From: Gimesia aquarii
GTDB lineage: Bacteria > Planctomycetota > Planctomycetia > Planctomycetales > Planctomycetaceae
Assembly (NCBI RefSeq): GCF_007748175.1
Contig: NZ_CP037422.1
Location: 5,100,334 to 5,164,333, forward strand
Direction of reading: 5' to 3'
DNA length: 64,000 bases
The notes under the pieces are model-generated. The model searched no databases, was not told the DNA's origin, and worked only from the letters and a program-made list of their open reading frames with translations. Shown in pieces: positions 17,798-24,773 of this stretch. The position numbers and the translations under genes are program-made. How positions within the stretch are numbered: position 1 is the first letter of the stretch; every line of letters begins with the position of its first letter.

Positions 17798-18979
17798 TTA
17801 AGGGGTAGGTGGCATTGGGAGGAATTTAATGCAGACTGGTTTGGGAACTTTGATTTCCTGGTTTGTCTTTTTTAATAATCCTGTCTCTAAGTCGATCTTA
17901 AAAACAACGACATTGTTGGTATTTTGATTTGCAACCAATAGGTAATTTCCCGTAGGATCTATTTTGAAATTCCGTGGAATCGTTCCACCCGTTGGTTCAA
18001 AACCGATGGAGGTGAGTTTCCCCGTTTGTTGATTAATTTTGTAGATCGCGAGGGTGTTTGGACCTCGGTTCGAACCATAGAGAAATTTTCCGGAAGGATG
18101 GACTTGGACTTCTGCTGTTGAGTTTCCTTTGAAGTTCGTTCCCTTCGGTACGGTTGAGATCGTTTGAATTTCCTGAAAGGAACCCTGCTTTGCATCATAG
18201 TCCATGGCGGTAATGGTGAGGTTTAATTCATTGATTACATAACCCCATTTACCATTAGGATGGAACGTGAAATGACGTGGCCCCGCGCCGGGTTTCATAG
18301 CAATCCCCGGAGGGGAGTTGGGTTTCAGAGAACCATCGGACGAGTTAAAGCGGTAAACAAGTAGTTGGTCGATACCCAGGTCAGCCACCACGGCATGTCG
18401 ATTTTGTTGATCCAGATTAATTGAATGTGCGTGAGGCGCTGTTTGTCGCGCTGTATTCACGCTGGAACCCGTATGTTGAACAAACGAAGCGCTCTTGCTC
18501 AGTTTTCCATTCTTTTGAATGGGTAACGAACAGATATTCCCCCCAGTATAATTGGCAATCAGGACATAGTTACCCGTTGCATCAACAACGAGATGACAGG
18601 GGGCCGCGCCCTGGGAAGATTCCTGATTGAGGAAGTTGAGTTTTCCTGACTTCGCATCAATGGCAAATGCACTTACCGCTCCTGATTTTTTACCCTGGTA
18701 ATCTCCAATCTCGTTCACGGCGTAAAGATAGTCTCGACTCGGGTGAATGGCCAGAAAAGAAGGATTTTCGACGTTGTCAGTGATGCCTACGTGTGAGAGT
18801 TCGCCGCTGGCACCATCCAGACGAAGCTGGTAAATCCCCTGACTTTCACTACCGCGAGTATAGGTGCCCACATAGACCCAGAAGCTTTCAGCAGCAGCTA
18901 CTGTGTGATTTTGAAAAGGAGACAAGAAGGTACTTAGCATGAAACCAAGACTCAGCAGTGCTTTTTTTAGTATCGACAT
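17798..18979 (-). CDS. Secreted beta-propeller lactonase (6-phosphogluconolactonase-like)
   Basis: The 393-residue protein has a signal peptide (MSILKKALLSLGFMLSTFLS to AAAES) and then a seven-bladed propeller of the lactonase family. Family hallmarks include YVGTYTRGSESQGIYQLRLD at the start, NPSFLAIHPSRDYLYAVNE, GAAPCHLVVDATGNYVLIAN, PHAHSINLD, GAGPRHFTFHPNGKWGYV and ILRNF-type GGTIPRNFKIDPTGNYLL near the end. Cytoplasmic relatives hydrolyse 6-phosphogluconolactone. Because this one is exported, a sugar lactone outside the cytoplasm is a likelier substrate. It diverges from the split SbcCD cassette with a 184-base gap. Confidence 0.85.
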   Translation of the reverse strand: MSILKKALLSLGFMLSTFLSPFQNHTVAAAESFWVYVGTYTRGSESQGIYQLRLDGASGELSHVGITDNVENPSFLAIHPSRDYLYAVNEIGDYQGKKSGAVSAFAIDAKSGKLNFLNQESSQGAAPCHLVVDATGNYVLIANYTGGNICSLPIQKNGKLSKSASFVQHTGSSVNTARQTAPHAHSINLDQQNRHAVVADLGIDQLLVYRFNSSDGSLKPNSPPGIAMKPGAGPRHFTFHPNGKWGYVINELNLTITAMDYDAKQGSFQEIQTISTVPKGTNFKGNSTAEVQVHPSGKFLYGSNRGPNTLAIYKINQQTGKLTSIGFEPTGGTIPRNFKIDPTGNYLLVANQNTNNVVVFKIDLETGLLKKTNQEIKVPKPVCIKFLPMPPTP

Positions 18980-19163
18980 GGGAAACTCTAGAAATAGTAA
19001 TCAATGGGAATCAGAGTGCAATCACAATCGGGCGTAAGATGCCCCGTCTCATTTATTTGACTCAAATTCTACAGGAAATGCAATGGTTCGTTTCTAGCCG
19101 GATCCAAAATACCAAGGATGCCGATCCTGTGATTTCTGATCTGCAGAGATTATACTTGCAGTC

Positions 19164-20507
19164 ATGTTAAAACGGATTACTTTGCATAATTTTATGAGCC
19201 ATTCCCATACCGTGATTGATCTGTCGGCTGGTTTGACCGTGCTGACGGGACCGAATAATTGCGGTAAGTCCGCTTTTGTGACTGCGCTGCAAATTCTTGC
19301 TGAGAATACGTCTGGCGATTTTATGGTCAGGCATGGTGAGAAAGAGTGTCGGGTGATCGTCGAAACGGATGATGAGCATACCATCGAATGGAAGCGCAAA
19401 AAGAAAACGGTCAGTTATTGCGTTGATGGTGAAGACTTTCATCGGTTAAGAAATGACGTTCCCGATAAACTGCGTTCACTACTCAGGCTCTCGAAAGTCA
19501 AGTCGGGTGACAGTGATCAGTTCGACGTCCATTTTGGCGAGCAAAAATCGCCAATCTTTTTATTAAATGACCGTGGCAGTCGGGCTGCCCGCTTTTTTGC
19601 GTCGTCTTCCGATGCCTCAGTTTTGATCGAGATGCAGAAATTACATCGCAGTAAGGTCAAGTCTGCGCAACAGGAGTTCCAGCGTCTGCAAACCGAGTCA
19701 AAGCAAATTAACGCGATTCTGGAGGCTTTGGCTCCGGTTTCCACTTTGGAATCGAAATTGGAAGCATTAGAAACGACATACGAGCGTTTACAATCGGAGA
19801 ACCAGCAGATTCAACGACTGGAAACTTTGATTCAAGATTTAGAGGCTTCCTCTCAGACGGTAACGAATTTGCGAAAAACAGTTACTGCGTTAAATGAGCT
19901 ACCAATAGAGTTAGAACAAAAAAATGAAAAACCATTAGAATCATTGATTCGGCGATCAGTCGCCGTAAAGCAGCAAGTGGAACTGACCCATCTTAATGTA
20001 TCGGTAATGGCAACGTTAAATGAACCTCCTGAATTGGAAGAGGTAACCGTTCTGGATTCGCTCATCTATGATATTGAGGTTCAACAACAGCGATCTGATC
20101 GAGACAATTTAACAGTAGAGTGTCTGAAGGCGTTAAGTGATCCTCCCCAGTTGGTTGAGTCAGATCGATTACAGACGATGATTGAGACCATGATATTGGC
20201 GGAGGAGAGGGTCCGCGTCGATCAGATCGAATTTATGATTCTGGAAAAGTGCAGCACGCCGCCTGAACTCGCAGATTTAGACAGAATCGAACAATTCTGT
20301 CGGCAATGGGAAGAGGCGTCATCTCAATTTGAATCCACGCAGCAGGACTATCAAGTCTGTGAGAAAGAGTATGAACTGATTCGCGCTGAAATGGTGAACT
20401 GGGTGAAAGAAAATCCGACCTGTCCCACTTGTGGAGCAGAAATGGACCCCGATCAGTTCATCCAGTCAGCAGAAGTGGGACTGAAAGGGCACACACATGG
20501 AACATGA
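19164..20507 (+). CDS. SbcC/Rad50-like ATPase, N-terminal half ending at a zinc hook
   Basis: The 447-residue protein starts MLKRITLHNFMSHSHTVIDL, typical of Rad50. Walker A GPNNCGKS is at residues 29-36. HFGEQKSPIFLLND (about 123-136) occupies the place of the Q-loop region. A coiled arm from about residue 155 carries four LxxPPEL-type repeats (243, 285, 324, 363). A CPTC zinc-hook motif sits at 420-423, only 24 residues from the end. Walker B and signature motifs are missing; they are on the separate protein at 21769-22461. The stop overlaps the next gene by 11 bases. No ribosome site is seen; a TATACT at 19151-19156 would place an RNA start almost at the ATG, so a leaderless message is conceivable. 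Confidence 0.85.
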   Translation: MLKRITLHNFMSHSHTVIDLSAGLTVLTGPNNCGKSAFVTALQILAENTSGDFMVRHGEKECRVIVETDDEHTIEWKRKKKTVSYCVDGEDFHRLRNDVPDKLRSLLRLSKVKSGDSDQFDVHFGEQKSPIFLLNDRGSRAARFFASSSDASVLIEMQKLHRSKVKSAQQEFQRLQTESKQINAILEALAPVSTLESKLEALETTYERLQSENQQIQRLETLIQDLEASSQTVTNLRKTVTALNELPIELEQKNEKPLESLIRRSVAVKQQVELTHLNVSVMATLNEPPELEEVTVLDSLIYDIEVQQQRSDRDNLTVECLKALSDPPQLVESDRLQTMIETMILAEERVRVDQIEFMILEKCSTPPELADLDRIEQFCRQWEEASSQFESTQQDYQVCEKEYELIRAEMVNWVKENPTCPTCGAEMDPDQFIQSAEVGLKGHTHGT

Positions 20508-21447
20508 GTCATACCGTGGTGTGCTGTTGATTGGCGACCCGCATATTGAAGGGAGAGTTCCCGGCTTTCGCAAAGATGACTATCCACAAGTCGTACTGGA
20601 GAAACTCAGCTGGTGTCTGAAAACTGCAAAGGAGCAGATGCTCTTGCCTGTGATTTTGGGGGATCTGTTTCATGTACCGCGCGACAATCAAAACTGGTTG
20701 CTGTGTCAGTTAATGACACTTTTTGATCCCCCCGTCTATGGGATTTATGGAAATCATGACTGTCGAGAGAACCAGCTCACAGAACACGACACACTCAGTA
20801 TCTTGGTAGAAGCGGGCAAGTATCGTCTTCTTTCAGAAGAAACGCCCTGGCAGGGGACGATGCAGGGCCGCAAGGTGATCGTCGGGGGTACGTCCTGGGG
20901 TAAGAAATTACCTAAATCTGTGGAGTTCCAGAGTGAAGATGTTTCACCTTTGATCATTTGGGTCACGCATCACGATCTGATTGTCCCCGGTTATGAGGAA
21001 CAGGGGCATTTTAAGCCTTTTGAAATGGTTGGCGTCGATTATGTGATCAATGGTCACATTCACCGTTCGCTGGCAGATGTGAAAAAAGGGCAGACCACCT
21101 GGGTCACACCCGGGAACATCATTCGCAGATCGCGCAGCGATGCTTCACGAGCCCACGTTCCCTCTGTACTGAAGCTGGAAGTGACAGACAAGGGCTGGGA
21201 ACGTACCGTACTCGAAGTCCCACATCAGCCTTTTGATGAAGTTTTCTTTGAAGAAGTCATCGAAGAATCAGAAACGGGAGTGCCCTCTGCCTTTATTTCC
21301 GGTTTGGCGGAATTACAATCGAGAAGAACGGATACCGGGGCTGGTTTACAGTTCTTCCTGGAAAAGAATCTGGAACAGTTCAATTCAACAGTTGCAGATG
21401 AGATACAAAAATTAGCAAGTGAGGTTTCCAGTCATGTCAACGAGTAA
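20497..21447 (+). CDS. SbcD/Mre11-like metallophosphoesterase
   Basis: This 316-residue protein shows the phosphoesterase motifs in order: GDPHIEG (Asp14, His16), GDLF at 55-58, GNHDCRE from 85, THHD at 157-160, GHIHRS from 186, and PGNIIRRSRSD from 205. These are the metal ligands of Mre11/SbcD-type nucleases. The C-terminal 100 residues form an acidic, helical region that could contact the ATPase, as the Mre11 capping and Rad50-binding parts do. It overlaps the Walker A gene by 11 bases and the next gene by 14, so translation is coupled. Expected role: Mn-dependent DNA end processing with the split Rad50. Confidence 0.85.
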   Translation: MEHESYRGVLLIGDPHIEGRVPGFRKDDYPQVVLEKLSWCLKTAKEQMLLPVILGDLFHVPRDNQNWLLCQLMTLFDPPVYGIYGNHDCRENQLTEHDTLSILVEAGKYRLLSEETPWQGTMQGRKVIVGGTSWGKKLPKSVEFQSEDVSPLIIWVTHHDLIVPGYEEQGHFKPFEMVGVDYVINGHIHRSLADVKKGQTTWVTPGNIIRRSRSDASRAHVPSVLKLEVTDKGWERTVLEVPHQPFDEVFFEEVIEESETGVPSAFISGLAELQSRRTDTGAGLQFFLEKNLEQFNSTVADEIQKLASEVSSHVNE

Positions 21448-21739
21448 TCAAAGTCCTGTACCTGATATCGAAACATTGACGGCACAGTTCCAAAAGTTAA
21501 ACAAACGTAAAATCGAATCCGAACGCGATTTGGTGAATGCAGAAAAACATCTGAATGATCTCAAACAGCAGGCGCAGGATGAATACGGGACTGATCATCT
21601 CGATGAATTGAAGGAAAAGCTGGAACAGATAAAGACCGAAAATGAACGCAAACGGGCTGAGTACCATCAAACCCTTGAGCAAATTGAAACCGAATTAACT
21701 AAAATTGAAACCGAACATCAGACGACTGATGCATCCTGA
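21434..21739 (+). CDS. Small coiled-coil protein in the split Rad50/Mre11 cassette
   Basis: From ATG 21434, with GAGG nine bases upstream, the protein has 101 residues. Almost all of it is predicted heptad helix rich in Glu, Lys, Gln and Leu (for example LNKRKIESERDLVNAEKHLN and LEQIKTENERKRAEYHQTLE). It has no cysteines and no nucleotide-binding motif. It begins inside the last codons of the Mre11-like gene. By position it could supply part of the returning coil that the split Rad50 lacks, or it may bridge the two ATPase halves. Both are inference. Confidence 0.75.
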   Translation: MSTSNQSPVPDIETLTAQFQKLNKRKIESERDLVNAEKHLNDLKQQAQDEYGTDHLDELKEKLEQIKTENERKRAEYHQTLEQIETELTKIETEHQTTDAS

Positions 21740-21768
21740 CGATTTTCTATTGGAATCACTCTGAACTT

Positions 21769-22461
21769 ATGACCGAAACATTTTCCAGTTCGGAATCCTC
21801 CAACTCCCAACAGGAGTTGCGTTCCCCCAAAGCATTGCAGCGTCGATGTTGGGAACTGGATGCGGTCCGTAAACAGAAAATCAAAGAGGCAGCACAACTC
21901 TCCGATCAAATGCAGGAAACAGAGCAATACCTTGCGACTTCTGAGGAGGTGACTGAAGCCTTGGAGGCACTGAGTTCACAGCTCTTTGAACAACAATTGG
22001 CGTTGATACAGGAAAAGCTGACGATTGCCCTGCAGGAAGTGTTAGAACAACCTTTGAAGCTAAATGCTGTTGCAGAATGGAAACGTAACGGAGCCAGTGT
22101 TGAATTTCAGATCGAGCGCGATGGGAATCTGGAAGATATTATCAGAGGTCAGGGGGGCTCGGTTGCGAATATCCTGTCGGTTGGTTTACGGATGTTTGCC
22201 TTAATGACACTGGATGAGTCAGAACACAGGCGGGTCCTGGTGCTGGATGAGCAGGATTGCTGGTTGCGACCAGATCTGGTACCTCGACTAGTAAAAATTA
22301 TTCACGAAGCAGGACAAGCGCTCGGTTTTCAAATTATTATGATCAGTCACCATGATCCCACGCTGTTTGAACGATACGCAGATTGTATTTACCAGTTTAC
22401 CCCTTCTGCAGGGGGGGTTCAGGTTCAACGGATTGAAACCGATTGGCAAATGAGTGACTGA
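21769..22461 (+). CDS. SbcC/Rad50-like ATPase, C-terminal half
   Basis: The 230-residue protein begins with a coiled segment (about residues 20-95) and then the C-terminal ATPase lobe. A signature-like GQGGSVANILSVGLR is at 127-141, Walker B VLVLDEQD at 156-163, a D-loop equivalent at 164-171, and an H-loop ISHH at 192-195. There is no Walker A, so it must pair with the 19164-20507 protein to form a working ATP site. The coiled part is far too short to return from the hook. It starts 29 bases after the small coiled-coil gene, without a clear ribosome site. Confidence 0.85.
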   Translation: MTETFSSSESSNSQQELRSPKALQRRCWELDAVRKQKIKEAAQLSDQMQETEQYLATSEEVTEALEALSSQLFEQQLALIQEKLTIALQEVLEQPLKLNAVAEWKRNGASVEFQIERDGNLEDIIRGQGGSVANILSVGLRMFALMTLDESEHRRVLVLDEQDCWLRPDLVPRLVKIIHEAGQALGFQIIMISHHDPTLFERYADCIYQFTPSAGGVQVQRIETDWQMSD

Positions 22462-22511
22462 ATTAAGTAAACTCTTTCGCTGATATTTTGCTGAAGGGCA
22501 GAGAAGATTCA

Positions 22512-23903
22512 ATGGCACAGACGAAATACAAGACGAGCCCGGTATCAACTACAAAAATGCCTGCCGGAATTCCTTATATTGTGGGGAACGAAGCAGCTGA
22601 GCGCTTCAGCTTTTACGGCATGCGGGGGATTTTGGTTGTCTTTATGACCAAATACATTCTCAATGCCAGTGGTGAGCCAGACTATATGTCGAAGGGCGAT
22701 GCGTCTGCCATCTTTCATCTCTTCGTTGCTGCCGCCTATTTTTTTCCGCTGTTGGGTTCACTACTCTCAGATGTGCTCTGGGGGAAATATAAAACGATAT
22801 TGGTGCTTTCCATTGTCTACTGTCTCGGCCATTTGGCTTTAGCCATTGATGTGACTCGTACTGGGCTTTACCTGGGCCTGATTCTGATCTCGATTGGTGC
22901 CGGCGGGATTAAACCCTGTGTTTCAGCACATGTGGGAGACCAGTTTGGTAATGGGAACAAGCATTTACTCAGTAAAGTCTTTGGCTGGTTTTATCTGGCC
23001 ATTAATCTGGGAGCCTTCTTTTCTTCTCTGCTCATTCCCGAAGTCTTAAGAACCTATGGTCCACATTACGCATTCGGAATCCCAGGACTGTTGATGTTCA
23101 TCGCCACGATTCTGTTCTGGATGGGGCGTAATAAATTTGTGCATATTCCTCCATCCGGTTGGGAAAAGTTTCGAAAAGAGACATTTGGCAAAGAGGGATT
23201 ACAGGCCTTACTGAATTTATCGGTCCTCTATTATGTTTTCCTACCTGTATTCTGGGCATTATTCGATCAGACGGGATCTTCCTGGGTGTTGCAGGGGTTG
23301 CAGATGACTTCATCTAAAATCGCAGGTTTTGAGCTCACAGCCGCGAAAGTCCAGGCATTCAATCCCCTTTTCATTCTTATTTTAGTACCGACGTTTTCGT
23401 ATCTCGTTTATCCTCTGATTGATAAAGTTTTCCCACTGACACCCTTGCGAAAAATATCCATTGGATTTTTTTTAGCGGCCGCCTCATTTGCCATCAGTGC
23501 GCTCATCCAGATTCAAATTGATGCAAATCCGACAAGCCCTCCTCATCTTCTCTGGCAGGCGGTACCTTATTTTGTGCTGACGGCAGGTGAAGTGATGGTT
23601 TCCATCACCTGTTTGGAGTTTTCGTATACCCAGGCTCCAAAATCGATGAAATCGTTTATTATGTCGCTCTATTTTCTCTCAGTGACAGTTGGGAATTTAC
23701 TGACAGCGGGTGTGAATAAATTCAATATAATTGATAAAGAGACTTCCTATCTGGAAGGGGCCGACTATTTCTGGTTCTTTTCCGGAATCATGTTTGTGGC
23801 GGCGGTCCTGTTTATCTTTGTAGCAAAACACTATCGTGGTAAGACCTATATTCAGGGCGATGAATCCGACACATCGCTGGCTCAGGAAGAAGGGGTTCAA
23901 TAA
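22512..23903 (+). CDS. POT/PTR-family proton-coupled peptide transporter
   Basis: The protein has 463 residues from ATG 22512; a start eight codons upstream is possible. The N-terminus contains NEAAERFSFYGMRGIL, matching the ExxERFxxYG motif of proton-coupled oligopeptide transporters. GWFYLAINLGAFFSS matches the second signature (FYxxINxG). About 12 to 14 hydrophobic helices follow across the inner membrane. It should import di- and tripeptides with protons. It follows the split SbcCD cassette by 50 bases on the same strand; a functional link is not evident. Confidence 0.92.
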   Translation: MAQTKYKTSPVSTTKMPAGIPYIVGNEAAERFSFYGMRGILVVFMTKYILNASGEPDYMSKGDASAIFHLFVAAAYFFPLLGSLLSDVLWGKYKTILVLSIVYCLGHLALAIDVTRTGLYLGLILISIGAGGIKPCVSAHVGDQFGNGNKHLLSKVFGWFYLAINLGAFFSSLLIPEVLRTYGPHYAFGIPGLLMFIATILFWMGRNKFVHIPPSGWEKFRKETFGKEGLQALLNLSVLYYVFLPVFWALFDQTGSSWVLQGLQMTSSKIAGFELTAAKVQAFNPLFILILVPTFSYLVYPLIDKVFPLTPLRKISIGFFLAAASFAISALIQIQIDANPTSPPHLLWQAVPYFVLTAGEVMVSITCLEFSYTQAPKSMKSFIMSLYFLSVTVGNLLTAGVNKFNIIDKETSYLEGADYFWFFSGIMFVAAVLFIFVAKHYRGKTYIQGDESDTSLAQEEGVQ

Positions 23904-24040
23904 GCTTTTACAAATCTATTGCAAGAAGCTTTTCTTTACGCTCAATTTTGTTATGATTTGTTCAATGCAGTGAGTGACTGCTGGGGCAATCTAGTTAAAT
24001 CGTACTTTAAAATTTATGTAGTTTAAGCAAGGAATGAAAA

Positions 24041-24682
24041 ATGCGTTTCTCTCAGGCGTTTCAGGTAATGGTTTGCAGTATCGGGTTGGCATTGTTTGTG
24101 GGTTGTGCAGCGAAAGATGACACACGAACTTTTGATGATAAGGATTCAGAGGCGTCTGCGAAAGCAGAGCACGAACATGGACATGACCATGGTCCCAACG
24201 GCGGTCATCTTCTGGAGGTAGGCGAAGAACAATATCATGTCGAAGTGATGTTTGACAATGAAGGTCGAACATTGACAGCGTTTATTTTGGGACCTGATGC
24301 CAAAACACCGTTTCCGATTGAAGTGGAAACCATCGACTTCGATATGGAAGTGGGTGACAAAGAGCACGAGATTCCACTCGCTGCCAAACCGTTAGAAGGT
24401 GAAAAAGAGGGCAAGTCATCACGCTTCGTCGCAGAGGGGAAAGCCATCCCGGATTCGATCAAGGCGGAATCCGATTTGAATGGCCACTTCCATCTGGATA
24501 TTGGCGAAGATCACTTCCATGTTGATCTGAAGCATGGAGACCATGATCATGATGGACATGACCATGATGATCACAAAGATCACGACCATGATAAAGAACA
24601 CGCTGATGATAAAGACAAAAAAGCCGATGCTGCTAAAGAAGAGCCCAAAAAGGATGAAGCTAAAGCAGACGATAAGGAATAG
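24041..24682 (+). CDS. His/Asp-rich lipoprotein, probable metal binder
   Basis: The 213-residue protein has a lipoprotein signal (SIGLALFVGCAAKDD, Cys at about residue 22). A first His cluster follows (HEHGHDHGPNGGHLLEV), then a compact folded region of about 110 residues. A long His/Asp tract (HGDHDHDGHDHDDHKDHDHD) precedes a Lys/Glu/Asp/Ala tail. Such tracts bind Zn, Ni or Cu loosely and act as buffers or chaperones in the periplasm. No transporter gene is next to it and no metal-responsive operator was recognised. A strong bidirectional terminator follows. Confidence 0.8.
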   Translation: MRFSQAFQVMVCSIGLALFVGCAAKDDTRTFDDKDSEASAKAEHEHGHDHGPNGGHLLEVGEEQYHVEVMFDNEGRTLTAFILGPDAKTPFPIEVETIDFDMEVGDKEHEIPLAAKPLEGEKEGKSSRFVAEGKAIPDSIKAESDLNGHFHLDIGEDHFHVDLKHGDHDHDGHDHDDHKDHDHDKEHADDKDKKADAAKEEPKKDEAKADDKE

Positions 24683-24710
24683 GTTGATCGCTTTCAACTG
24701 ACTGAATAAA

Positions 24711-24744
24711 AAACTCCCCTACTCAAAAAAGTAGGGGAGTTTTT
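24711..24744. terminator. Bidirectional intrinsic terminator
   Basis: A 12-bp stem (AAACTCCCCTAC, 24711-24722, with 24731-24742) closes an eight-base loop, with T-rich sequence on both strands. It separates the convergent lipoprotein and GAF-HlyD genes. Confidence 0.9.
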
Positions 24745-24773
24745 ATTTTGTCTTTGCTGTTTCTTCTATTTTT

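Noticed and set aside
19164-22461. Split SbcC as a simple frameshifted pseudogene
   Set aside because: The halves are separated by two complete genes with overlaps, and each half keeps intact motifs, which a point frameshift cannot produce.
24540-24660. GATCAT-like tandem as a CRISPR or phase-variable array
   Set aside because: It is the coding sequence of a His/Asp tract with irregular units, no spacers and no cas genes.
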